A stretch of 46,065 nucleotides of DNA from Clostridia bacterium (GTDB taxonomy: Bacteria; Bacillota; Clostridia; Acetivibrionales; JAFADI01): positions 1 to 46,065 of the forward strand of contig JAOACY010000092.1 of NCBI GenBank assembly GCA_026417615.1, in the 5' to 3' direction. Numbering within the stretch: position 1 is the stretch's first letter; each line of letters opens with the position of its first letter. The position numbers were made by a program, and so were the translations under genes. The notes below the pieces were generated by a model. It was given only the letters and a program-made list of their open reading frames with translations. It did no database searches and was not told the origin of the DNA. This document shows, in pieces, positions 36,747-44,068 of this stretch.

Positions 36747-37863
36747 CATCTTCACCTGCTTTTATATAATCCACATAAGCTTCGTACAGCATGTCATTGC
36801 CCAGCATTTTTACACTAATTTCCTTGAGCCTTAATGCATCATCCATATTCTTTATTCCTTCGCCTTCAACCGGTGTTTTTGCATTTTTCCCGCCAATGAT
36901 TTTAGGAGCAATAAAAAACATGATTTTGTCTACAATTGCCGTTTCCAGAGCCGATGCGTTAAGCTCACCGCCCCCTTCGAGAAGCACGCTGTCAAGCCCA
37001 AGCCTGCCCAACTCGTCCATTAAGCCCACCAAATCCACCCTGCCCTTTGAATCCTCCAGCTTGATTATTCTCACTCCCCTTTGAATAAGCATGCTTTCCT
37101 TCTCTGCGCTAATCCTTGAGGTTGTGGCAAGTATGATTCCAGCCAAAGACCTTCCTGAAAAAATATTGCAGTCAAGAGGGATTCTGCCGCAACTGTCCAC
37201 AATAATTTTTGTGCAATCCTTTCCGTTTTTCCCATCAAGACGGGTGGTCAGCAAAGGATTGTCCGCAAGAACGGTATTAATACCAATCATTACGGCTGCA
37301 ACCCTGTCCCTCGTTTCATGCACATGCTTTCTTGAGCCTTCTCCGGAAACCCATTTTGAGTCCCCGCAGAAGGTTGCAATTTTGCCGTCAAGCGTCATTG
37401 CCGCCTTCATAATAACAAAGGGCTTTTGTGTTTTAATATATTTTACAAATATTTCATTCAGCATTTTCGCCTCATATTCCAGCACTCCCTCAACCACCAT
37501 TATGCCGGCATCCTTAAGAATTTGCACTCCACGGCCTGAAACCTTTGGATTTGGGTCTCTCATTGCAATAACGACCTGTTTTATACCGGCTTCAATAATT
37601 GCCTTGGTGCATGGAGGTGTCCTCCCATAATGACAGCATGGCTCGAGATTAACGTACATCGTGCTTCCTTCAAGGCTGCAGCCTGCCTTTGAGATTGCTG
37701 CCACCTCTGCATGGGGGCGGCCAAGCGCCTCATGATACCCTTCTGAAAGAGTTTGTTCCCCTTTTGCAATTACCGCACCTACAAGAGGATTTGGGTTTGT
37801 CCTCCCCCATCCCAATTTTGCAAGCTCAATAGCTCTTCTCATATGCTTTTCATATAAAGACAT
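36727..37863 (-). CDS. ribD: Bifunctional pyrimidine deaminase/reductase RibD
   Basis: 378 aa. The N-terminal cytidine-deaminase-like domain has the zinc site HAEVAAI and EPCCHYGRTPPC (~50-85). The C-terminal reductase domain begins at ~145 with KPFVIMKAAMTLDGKIA and has a VLLEGGGELNASAL nucleotide site (~295). It performs the second and third steps of the GTP branch of riboflavin synthesis. It is the first gene of the operon, with GGAGAA upstream of its ATG and an FMN riboswitch and terminator in the leader. Confidence 0.96.
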   Translation of the reverse strand: MSLYEKHMRRAIELAKLGWGRTNPNPLVGAVIAKGEQTLSEGYHEALGRPHAEVAAISKAGCSLEGSTMYVNLEPCCHYGRTPPCTKAIIEAGIKQVVIAMRDPNPKVSGRGVQILKDAGIMVVEGVLEYEAKMLNEIFVKYIKTQKPFVIMKAAMTLDGKIATFCGDSKWVSGEGSRKHVHETRDRVAAVMIGINTVLADNPLLTTRLDGKNGKDCTKIIVDSCGRIPLDCNIFSGRSLAGIILATTSRISAEKESMLIQRGVRIIKLEDSKGRVDLVGLMDELGRLGLDSVLLEGGGELNASALETAIVDKIMFFIAPKIIGGKNAKTPVEGEGIKNMDDALRLKEISVKMLGNDMLYEAYVDYIKAGEDDVYRNN

Positions 37864-37891
37864 TTGACATTCTCCATTTTTTTAAATAACA

Positions 37892-37919
37892 AATCCCTGA
37901 AAACAATGCTTCAGGGATT
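37892..37919 (-). terminator. Expression-platform terminator of the FMN riboswitch
   Basis: On the minus strand AATCCCTGAA pairs with TTCAGGGATT around an 8-base loop, followed by a T/A-rich tract before ribD. The left arm is also complementary to the 5' strand of the aptamer at 38031-38040, which carries the identical TTCAGGGATT, so an alternative antiterminator pairing is available. Confidence 0.75.
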
Positions 37920-37933
37920 ATGCAAAAAAAAGA

Positions 37934-38048
37934 AACTCTTCTTTCATCCAGACTTTACTGTCGGCTTCGGAGTTTAACCGAATCTGCCTTGCAAGGCTTG
38001 CGGGCTTTACCGCCGGTATGGAATCTCACCAATCCCTGAAGAATCTTA
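37934..38048 (-). ncRNA. FMN riboswitch (RFN element)
   Basis: Read on the minus strand, the conserved RFN blocks appear in order: TTCAGGGATTGGTGAGATTC, ACCGGCGGTAAAGCCCGC, a variable stem with GCCTTGCAAGGC, then ATTCGGTTAAACTCCGAAGCC and GACAGTAAAGTCTGGATG. It binds FMN and turns down the riboflavin genes. It sits between a good promoter and ribD, with a terminator between the aptamer and the gene. Confidence 0.95.
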
Positions 38049-38074
38049 ACATTCAATTTATTAAATTCAGGTAC

Positions 38075-38103
38075 ATTTTAACACTTGTACTACATACCGT
38101 CAA
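38075..38103 (-). promoter_or_regulatory. Predicted sigma-A promoter of the rib operon
   Basis: On the minus strand TTGACG (38103-38098), 17 bases, then TAAAAT (38080-38075). The predicted transcript would start at about 38068, some 20 bases before the FMN aptamer. Confidence 0.7.
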
Positions 38104-38206
38104 GCTGCCTTTTTGCAGCTGACATCAGGTATATCCCTCCCATCAATAAAGGCATGTCAATGTTGAGCAGCCTCAAAACACAGGCTTTTTGTTTATAATC
38201 CTTCAT
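38090..38206 (-). CDS. Possible 38-aa small protein
   Basis: An ATG frame of 38 codons with AGGTGGG 11 bases upstream. The product has a short basic start (MKDYKQK), a hydrophobic middle (PLLMGGIYLM) and a basic end. It overlaps the end of the bioD remnant in another frame and runs into the rib promoter, so it may be chance or part of decayed coding sequence. No family recognised. Confidence 0.2.
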   Translation of the reverse strand: MKDYKQKACVLRLLNIDMPLLMGGIYLMSAAKRQLDGM

Positions 38207-38347
38207 CCGTTTCTGACCCACCTATGAAAATTGGTTTAAAATAGCAAGCATTGTAGCCTTTTAACAATACAACATACATTATGCCTGTCTTGATAACTGT
38301 CTTTCCAAAATCTGTGCCTGTTCGAATAATGTCTATGCCCTTTACAT
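38193..38347 (-). pseudogene. bioD: Decayed dethiobiotin synthetase (bioD) fragment
   Basis: Directly after bioB on the same strand, a frame of about 48 codons reads TGTDFGKT (the BioD-type P-loop GTD..GKT), then GIMYVVLLKGYNACYFKP and GGSETDEG. This is the order and spacing of the first ~50 residues of BioD, including the substrate-lysine KP strand. The start region is broken: ATG is followed at once by TAA, and other frames carry the expected MKGI-like beginning. The frame ends at a TAA after ~50 residues, while BioD has about 225. The remaining ~170 residues are absent. It is most likely a relic of an ancestral bioB-bioD operon. Confidence 0.65.
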
Positions 38348-38351
38348 TTAT

Positions 38352-39317
38352 TTATATCCACAACCCCATACTTTGAATCATTTCCACGTCGTCAGAAATT
38401 TTATTCCCTGCAGTTGTAAGGTAATTTCCAACCATCATCGCATTTATGCCCGCATTAAATCCTTTACTCTGATACTCACCTAAAAACATCCTGCCACCGG
38501 CATACCTGATGGAAGCATAGGGTAAGATAATCCTGAAAAGGGATATGGTTTTAAGTATCTCAAAAGGCTGAAGTTTTTTGGCATTTTCCAGAGGTGTGCC
38601 TTTCACAGGGTTTAATATATTGATTGGAACAGATTTAATGCCAAGCTCCCTTATTTCAAATGCCATTCTTATTCTTTGCTCCATACTTTCACCCATGCCA
38701 ATTATTCCACCGCAGCAAACCTCGATGCCTGCTTTTATTGCGTTTTTTATTGTATATACTCTATCTTCATATGTATGTGTATCACAGATTTTGTTATAAT
38801 AATCACCGCAGGTTTCAATATTGTGGTGGTACATGGAAAGTCCAACCTGTTTCAGGCATAATGCTTGTTCATAGGTTATGCTCCCCAGAGAAGCACAAAG
38901 TTTGAGACTTGTCTCTTTTTTCAAGACCGAAAGCATCTCAAGGATACTCTCAAAATCATCTTGGGTAGGGCATCCCCCGCTGGTCACTATTGAAAAACGG
39001 TGAACGCCTTGCTTTTCATTTTCTCTCGCCAGATTTAAAACTTCATCCAAGGGTGCTAATGGATAGGTTTGAACATTTGTGCTGTAATAACTTGACTGGG
39101 CACAATATTTGCAATTCTCAGAACATTTTCCTGACTTGGCATTAATGATGGAACATAGTTCAATGTTATATCCCATGTTCTCTTTGCAAAGTTTATTTGC
39201 AAAGGATAATAGTTCTTCGTATTCAATACTATCCTCAGTTAATTTCATTGCTTCTTCAAAGTTAATCAAATTGCCCTTAGACAATTTGTCCTTAATGTCT
39301 ATTAAAATAGAGCTCAT
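38352..39317 (-). CDS. bioB: Biotin synthase (radical SAM)
   Basis: 321 aa, the normal length. It inserts sulfur into dethiobiotin. The radical-SAM cluster is CSENCKYC (Cys 65, 69, 72), preceded by SIINAKSGKCS. Further conserved parts are HNIETCGDYY, the CCGGIIGMGES segment with a cluster-region cysteine pair, PINILNPVKGTPLE and the SIRYAGGR segment with the [2Fe-2S]-coordinating Arg. AAAGGG lies 9 bases before the ATG. Its promoter is overlapped by a BirA operator. The neighbouring bioD is decayed and bioA/bioF are absent from the window, so substrate supply depends on genes elsewhere or on uptake. Confidence 0.95.
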   Translation of the reverse strand: MSSILIDIKDKLSKGNLINFEEAMKLTEDSIEYEELLSFANKLCKENMGYNIELCSIINAKSGKCSENCKYCAQSSYYSTNVQTYPLAPLDEVLNLARENEKQGVHRFSIVTSGGCPTQDDFESILEMLSVLKKETSLKLCASLGSITYEQALCLKQVGLSMYHHNIETCGDYYNKICDTHTYEDRVYTIKNAIKAGIEVCCGGIIGMGESMEQRIRMAFEIRELGIKSVPINILNPVKGTPLENAKKLQPFEILKTISLFRIILPYASIRYAGGRMFLGEYQSKGFNAGINAMMVGNYLTTAGNKISDDVEMIQSMGLWI

Positions 39318-39360
39318 ATTTTTAAATCCCTTTTTTGTTTTCTAAGCTTATATATTACAT

Positions 39361-39389
39361 ATGATATAGATATAAAAAGTAATTGTCAA
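39361..39389 (-). promoter_or_regulatory. Predicted sigma-A promoter of bioB
   Basis: On the minus strand a perfect TTGACA (39389-39384), 17 bases, then TATCAT (39366-39361). The -35 box lies inside the BirA operator. Confidence 0.75.
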
Positions 39390-39414
39390 CTAATTTAGAA
39401 ATTTTGGTTTACAA
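39383..39414 (-). promoter_or_regulatory. BirA operator of bioB
   Basis: TTGTCAACT-N14-GGTTTACAA matches the known BirA palindrome (TTGTAAACC, 14-16 bases, GGTTTACAA) in half-site sequence and spacing; one half-site is perfect and the other has two changes. It covers the bioB -35 box, so biotin-bound BirA would block transcription when biotin is plentiful. Confidence 0.8.
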
Positions 39415-39502
39415 TGACCATTGGAAGATATAAATAATTCTGAACCCACAAAAACTCCTTCACTTCTAAGCTAGTAATTTTGTTAGTGTTAATCTGTTTA
39501 CA

Positions 39503-39768
39503 ATTTAATTTCTTGCATACTACACAATTTCATCCGTCCTGACTCTTACGCTTACCGGCAGCGTTTAAATATTATTCCCCAACTTGAATATGTGCCAATA
39601 TGCCTGACAAGTCTCAGAAGCTCATTGAACTGTCACAAGGGTTTTGGAAAGAATCGCAAGGTTTTAATCTTTTTGGCATGTTTTCACTTTCAAGACGAGA
39701 TTTTCTTACTGATAGCCACAGGTCTCATTTTTCATACGTTACTTGACACTGTTCAGTTTTTGTATTGA
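39503..39768 (+). mobile_element. Decayed insertion-sequence end (copy 2)
   Basis: A frame without a start runs from a stop near 39,500 to TGA at 39,766-39,768. Its last ~45 residues (GFGKNR, then FHFQDE, IATGLIFHTLLDT) match the translated right end at positions 20-136. The DNA ends share TTTTTCATACGTTACTT and ACACT. No start, no upstream transposase domain and no left terminal repeat are visible, so this is a relic. It lies 64 bases upstream of the hemolysin III-family gene and ends with TTGACA facing that gene. Confidence 0.55.
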
Positions 39769-39831
39769 AAAGCCGTGAAATAAATGGTAAATTTAGAGCA
39801 GAGTCAAATATTAGCACAAGGAGTTCCGAAA

Positions 39832-40476
39832 ATGAAAAAACTGTCCGTAAAGCTTTCGTTTGGTGAAGAGGTTGCAAACGCTGTGACTCATGGTGTCGCA
39901 TCTCTGCTTGTTCTGTTTGCGCTTCCTTTTGTATCAATCATTGCCTATGAAAAGGGAACTGTTGTAGATGTAGTTGGAGTGACAGTTTTCTGCATTTCAA
40001 TTTTTCTCATGTTCCTTATGTCAACGCTCTATCACATTATGGATTATGAAACAAAGCATAAGGTAGTAATGCGCATACTTGACCACATATTTATATACGT
40101 AGCTATTGCCGGAACCTATACACCTATTGCCCTGTCTGTCATCGGAGGGTGGTACGCCTACGTCATACTTGGTATTCAATGGGCAATGGTTATCTTCGGC
40201 ATTCTCTACAAGTCCGTATCCCGCCACTCAATGCCAAAGGTGTCGCTTTTAATATACCTTATTATGGGCTGGACACTCATAATCTTCATGCCTCTTTTTA
40301 TTCAGAAAGCAAATCCGTTGCTGTTCTGGCTCGTACTCGCAGGTGGAGTCCTTTACTCAATCGGTGCGCTGCTGTACGCAAGGAAAGGCTTCAAGTATCA
40401 TCACATGGTATGGCATCTGTTCGTATTCCTGGGAGCCTTGACTCACTTTATCGGGATTTGCTTTTTTATGTATTAA
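39832..40476 (+). CDS. Hemolysin III-family (PAQR/HlyIII) membrane protein
   Basis: 214 aa with seven predicted membrane helices. It begins with the family pattern FGEEVANAVTHGVASLL and contains STLYH (the His of the putative zinc site), RILDHIFIYVAIAGTYTPIAL and the C-terminal HHMVWHLFVFLGALTHFIG with further His ligands. PAQR proteins resemble zinc-dependent ceramidase-like hydrolases; bacterial members are called hemolysin III but their role is not settled. ATG 39832 has AAGGAG 8 bases upstream; the frame extends to 39784 without one. An IS relic just upstream may supply part of its promoter. Confidence 0.9.
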   Translation: MKKLSVKLSFGEEVANAVTHGVASLLVLFALPFVSIIAYEKGTVVDVVGVTVFCISIFLMFLMSTLYHIMDYETKHKVVMRILDHIFIYVAIAGTYTPIALSVIGGWYAYVILGIQWAMVIFGILYKSVSRHSMPKVSLLIYLIMGWTLIIFMPLFIQKANPLLFWLVLAGGVLYSIGALLYARKGFKYHHMVWHLFVFLGALTHFIGICFFMY

Positions 40477-40503
40477 GGTAAGGGGACATGCTTCTGAACA
40501 TGG

Positions 40504-40531
40504 GGAAATTCTTTTATGTTAAAGAATTTCC
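40504..40531. terminator. Hairpin between convergent hlyIII-family and DUF445 genes
   Basis: GGAAATTCTTT at 40504-40514 pairs perfectly with AAAGAATTTCC at 40521-40531 (6-base loop). No T-run follows on either strand, so its strength as a terminator is doubtful. Confidence 0.5.
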
Positions 40532-40532
40532 T

Positions 40533-41783
40533 CTACGTCCAGAGTCGGAAAATAAGGTGGATGGCAAGGCCGGCCAGACCTCCGATTACTGTGCCGTTGA
40601 TGCGTATATACTGCAGTTCTGCGCCAACATATACCTCCAGCCTGTTAACCATATCATCGCAGTTCCAATTCTTCACAGTATTAAAAATCAGCTTTTCTAT
40701 CTCATCTTTATAATTTTCTGCTAAATTTATTATTCCTTTTTTCAGTGAGCTGTCCACTACTGTCCTTATTGAATTATCCTTAAGTATTTCATCCGTCAGG
40801 CGGTCAATGATGTCCTCAACCTTAAGCTTCAATTCGTCAGTTTCACCGCAGCAGGCCTCCAGCATTTCCTGCAGGCATTCCACTGCTTTATTCATAAGCT
40901 CATCAAATATTTTTGAGTCCATAAATTCAAGCTTGAACTTCTCTCCCTTTTCAATCAGCTCTTCCGAAGTCTTCAATCTCTCAACCAGTCTGGGAATGCT
41001 GTATTGAAGCATCCTGTTAACTTCAGTCCTGTTATTGTTCTCAATATCCTCTACCTGTCTGGCGAGAGTTTTTAAAATATTATTGTAAACTATATCCCCT
41101 ATAACAGGAAGAGCAAGCGTCCTGTTTAAACCTTCAATGAACCTAAGCGTACTCAATTTATTATCACTTATGTAGTTATAGGCGTTAATGAGCAGCTCCT
41201 TGGTAATTGGAATATGCTGTCCGGAAGAAACCAGCACCTCAAGCAATCTTCCCAGAACAGGATATATTCTGATGCTTTCAAGTCTCTTTTTAAGGGTATT
41301 TTTTGCAGATGAGACCATCTCCTTATTATCATAAAAAGAACTGATCAGATTGGGTAAAGCACCTGCAAGCTTTGCGGAAATAATGCCCCTGTATTTTTTT
41401 AGTTGAACAGAAGCTTCCCTGCTGAGGTCAACACTTTCAAGCTTGCTTTTTATTACGTCAGCAGTAAAAAAATTTGACACAACAAAGCTGGCTATGGATT
41501 CGCCAATCCTGTCCTTATTATTCCGGATAATAGCAGTATGGGGTATCCACTTCATGCCCAGCGGATGTCTGAAAAGGGCAACAACCGCAAACCAGTCGGC
41601 AAGAGCCCCTATCATGGCCGCCTCGGCAAAAGCAGCAATAGAAGAGTAAACAAGACCACGGGCTTCAAGCCTTATAAAAACAATATATATAACAGCCATA
41701 GCCGCCAAAAGGCCGGCAGATATTAATCTCATTCTTCGCAGCTTTTTCAGCTTTTCCCGAATAATAACCGAATCCCCTTGCAT
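40533..41783 (-). CDS. DUF445 membrane protein (YheB-like)
   Basis: 416 aa. Two N-terminal membrane segments (~20-38 and ~47-70) include the family hallmark EAAMIGALADWFAVVALFRHPLG followed by IPHTAII and DRIGESIASFV. A long, mostly helical domain (~90-385) follows, and a last membrane helix ends the protein (VIGGLAGLAIHLIF). Members occur widely in Firmicutes and Proteobacteria and some are linked to sporulation, but the function is unknown. GAGGTG lies 6 bases before the ATG. Confidence 0.88.
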   Translation of the reverse strand: MQGDSVIIREKLKKLRRMRLISAGLLAAMAVIYIVFIRLEARGLVYSSIAAFAEAAMIGALADWFAVVALFRHPLGMKWIPHTAIIRNNKDRIGESIASFVVSNFFTADVIKSKLESVDLSREASVQLKKYRGIISAKLAGALPNLISSFYDNKEMVSSAKNTLKKRLESIRIYPVLGRLLEVLVSSGQHIPITKELLINAYNYISDNKLSTLRFIEGLNRTLALPVIGDIVYNNILKTLARQVEDIENNNRTEVNRMLQYSIPRLVERLKTSEELIEKGEKFKLEFMDSKIFDELMNKAVECLQEMLEACCGETDELKLKVEDIIDRLTDEILKDNSIRTVVDSSLKKGIINLAENYKDEIEKLIFNTVKNWNCDDMVNRLEVYVGAELQYIRINGTVIGGLAGLAIHLIFRLWT

Positions 41784-41927
41784 TAACGCACCTCAACAAT
41801 TTTCAATAAAATATACAGTTGTGATAATACCACTATTGGCAATGTTATTCAATCATTTTTATCTCATATCTCTTTTTGCCGCATATGATGGTTATCAGGA
41901 AGATTCATTTTGAAATGAGGTTATGTT

Positions 41928-42893
41928 ATGTACCCTTACAATAGCAAGGGGTATCTGGACAATATCCGCCTTCAGAAAGGCATTACCCTCGTGCGCAGCT
42001 ACTTTGCCCGGCTTGCCTCATATAGACCGGTTCAGGCAGCCAACATTCTGAACGAACCAAAGCTCAGCTTTGCCACACTATACTGCCTTAGCCCTGAAAT
42101 AGAAAAATACAGCCTTGCAAACAGGCTTAACATGAGAAATAAAACAGCCCTTGAGTATCTTAATGCCCTAAGGAGCAGGCAGAAATTGGATTATACAAGG
42201 CTTACAGAGGAAGCTCTGGAATGGGTATTCGAAACAGGACGGCACGACGACGGCCTGAGCAATGAATTTGACGGAATCCTTGACAAAACTGCAGCTATTC
42301 TCACCAAAGTCTACAGGAACAAATCAGCCCTTCCTTCCATAGTGGACATAATATTCAAGCGCAATAAAAAAGGCGGCTTCATCTACGACCTGATCTGGGC
42401 TTTTTTTGAAGCCCGCAATGCAGACAGCCTTATGCTAATTGCAGATAGATTGAATTCCGGCAATAACAAAGATGCAGAACTGGCACAAAAACTCCTTAAT
42501 TTCATTCCCGGCATAAACAATATCAGCAATACGGACCGAGCCAGCCTTTACGCGCATGTAGCCGAATGGCTTACGGAAAACTGCTGCTTCCTTCAATACA
42601 CCGGGGAAACCTTCAATCAGATAAGTAATCCCGAGCCATTCTCTGTATGTCTTGAGGCTAAATACATGTGCATTCCCGTGTCCAATCCGGACAGCATTGA
42701 CGGCAGAACAATAACAGGACAAGAAAGCAGCCGGCTGCGGGAATTCAAGACCCTGGACAAGGAAACTAAAGTCATGCTTTCAGATTTCTCATATTCACTG
42801 CATAGGAAAGATCAACAAAGCTGGTCGGTCTGGATAAGCTCTCCTCTTAGTGAACAGATTAAGGCAGCAAAGCAGGAAGGGGGATCGATATGA
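41928..42893 (+). CDS. Unknown 321-aa protein, translationally coupled to spore transglutaminase
   Basis: No family was recognised. It is a soluble, probably all-helical protein with no signal peptide or membrane segment. Residues ~25-130 read like repeated helix pairs (LVRSYFARLASYRPVQAANI, EYLNALRSRQK). The C-terminal ~50 residues are rich in Lys, Gln and Ser, a composition suited to cross-linking. Its stop overlaps the tgl start by 4 bases (ATGA), so equal production with Tgl is expected. CATATGAT at 41882, 46 bases before the ATG, resembles the -10 of mother-cell sigma factors, but no convincing -35 was found. A Tgl substrate, scaffold or modulator in the spore coat is an inference from position only. 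Confidence 0.7.
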   Translation: MYPYNSKGYLDNIRLQKGITLVRSYFARLASYRPVQAANILNEPKLSFATLYCLSPEIEKYSLANRLNMRNKTALEYLNALRSRQKLDYTRLTEEALEWVFETGRHDDGLSNEFDGILDKTAAILTKVYRNKSALPSIVDIIFKRNKKGGFIYDLIWAFFEARNADSLMLIADRLNSGNNKDAELAQKLLNFIPGINNISNTDRASLYAHVAEWLTENCCFLQYTGETFNQISNPEPFSVCLEAKYMCIPVSNPDSIDGRTITGQESSRLREFKTLDKETKVMLSDFSYSLHRKDQQSWSVWISSPLSEQIKAAKQEGGSI

Positions 42894-43645
42894 TAACAGT
42901 ATCAGGCATGCCTATACATATGGATATTATTGAACAATATCATCCTTCCGGCATAGAAGGAAAGACAGTCAGAATTCTTCAAGCAAGCAGCAGTGTTTAT
43001 AATTATGGTTCCTTGGAGCAGCTCGATTTTGAATTAAAGCTTCGCAGAAGCACTGTTGAAGCATCCAGAGCCTTAAATAACAGCGGCTTATACTTCAGAG
43101 TCTTCAGGGATGTTTTCTGCAATCCTGAATACTGGAGTCGCACCGATGAAGGAGGGTTTCTGACAAAAGAAGGTGTAAGCCCGTATCATGCAGTCAAGGA
43201 CATTTTCGTTAACGGTGCGTCATACGGCACAGAATGCGCTACCGCAATTGTAATTGTGTTTTACGGCGCTGTTCTCGATTTTTTTCCGGAAGCGCTTTTC
43301 AATAGAATATACCGGCGCATCTACCTGATGAACTGGCAGCATCTTGACAGCAGCCTGGGAATAATGCAGATTAGAGAGCCTAATGACTATTTCCCAGGAG
43401 ACTGCAGGTATTTCAAGAATCCTGATGTCGACCCGGCCACACCTGAATGGCAGGGAGAAAATGCAATTGATTTGGGCAATGGGCTTTATTATGGCCACGG
43501 CATGGGAATAAGGCCTGCGGAGAGGATTATAGATGCATTGAATTCCAAAAGAATTCTCGGTTCTACTACCTCGGCCTACCTTATGCTTCAAGCCACCAGA
43601 CTCAATGCCAGACAATTGTGGAGACTGTACAACAGTTTGCAATAA
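42890..43645 (+). CDS. tgl: Spore-coat protein-glutamine gamma-glutamyltransferase (transglutaminase)
   Basis: 251 aa, close to the 245 aa of B. subtilis Tgl. It forms epsilon-(gamma-glutamyl)lysine cross-links between spore coat proteins. The catalytic Cys is residue 116 in TECATAIVIVFYGA, the same number as in B. subtilis, and the second key Glu is in EWQGENAIDLG (~190). Flanking conserved parts are FELKLR, ECATA, GDCRYFKNPDVDP and the YYGHGMGI strand. It begins inside the previous gene (4-base overlap), downstream of GGGGGAT. This shows that the organism forms spores. Confidence 0.92.
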   Translation: MITVSGMPIHMDIIEQYHPSGIEGKTVRILQASSSVYNYGSLEQLDFELKLRRSTVEASRALNNSGLYFRVFRDVFCNPEYWSRTDEGGFLTKEGVSPYHAVKDIFVNGASYGTECATAIVIVFYGAVLDFFPEALFNRIYRRIYLMNWQHLDSSLGIMQIREPNDYFPGDCRYFKNPDVDPATPEWQGENAIDLGNGLYYGHGMGIRPAERIIDALNSKRILGSTTSAYLMLQATRLNARQLWRLYNSLQ

Positions 43646-43649
43646 AGCG

Positions 43650-43682
43650 GGAGGCAGTTGATTGTTTCACCTGCCGACCTCC
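43650..43682 (+). terminator. Possible terminator of the tgl operon
   Basis: GGAGGCAG pairs with CTGCC and CCTCC (2-base bulge) around a 13-base loop, 5 bases after the tgl stop. It lacks a T-run, so it may only slow transcription. Confidence 0.35.
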
Positions 43683-43743
43683 GATTAAACGAGAAATCAA
43701 GAAATTTCAGCTTACATAGCACACTTATAGCTCAATTGTATTT

Positions 43744-43771
43744 AAAAAGGCACCCATGTTTAGAGTGCCTT
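43744..43771 (-). terminator. Terminator of the 51-aa gene
   Basis: On the minus strand AAGGCAC pairs with GTGCCTT around an 11-base loop, followed by TTTTT. It lies directly after the TAA of the small gene. Confidence 0.8.
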
Positions 43772-43773
43772 CA

Positions 43774-43929
43774 TTACTTTACCCTCAGCGGGTCTTTGAT
43801 TTTAAGTTCCTTGAGTATCCCCATCAACTCGGTTTCACTTATGAAGTCAAGTGTTGATTGGTTTTTGTACTCCTCTAGTGATTTTAAAATCTCTTCTACG
43901 TTATAGTACTGCTTCCAGAATATACCCAT
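43774..43929 (-). CDS. Orphan 51-aa protein
   Basis: This is a complete small transcription unit: promoter at 43970-43998, GGGGGTAG before the ATG, 51 codons and a terminator. The product is soluble, acidic-basic and mainly helical (MGIFWKQYYNVEEILKSLEE, then ETELMGILKELKIKDPL). No family was recognised. It sits between tgl and the sodium/solute symporter and shares a strand with the latter, but its own promoter argues that it is separate. Confidence 0.72.
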   Translation of the reverse strand: MGIFWKQYYNVEEILKSLEEYKNQSTLDFISETELMGILKELKIKDPLRVK

Positions 43930-43969
43930 TGTAAGCTACCCCCAAATGGTTTTACTATAGATATATGAA

Positions 43970-43998
43970 AGTATACAACAATAGGATACAAATTTCAA
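43970..43998 (-). promoter_or_regulatory. Predicted promoter of the 51-aa gene
   Basis: On the minus strand TTGAAA (43998-43993), 17 bases, then TATACT (43975-43970), about 40 bases before the ATG. Confidence 0.65.
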
Positions 43999-44068
43999 TA
44001 ATTTTACTATTATGTTTTTATATGCCTTTTGTTTTCGCCAGGAGTCTTGCCGATACTTTTCTCAAAAC

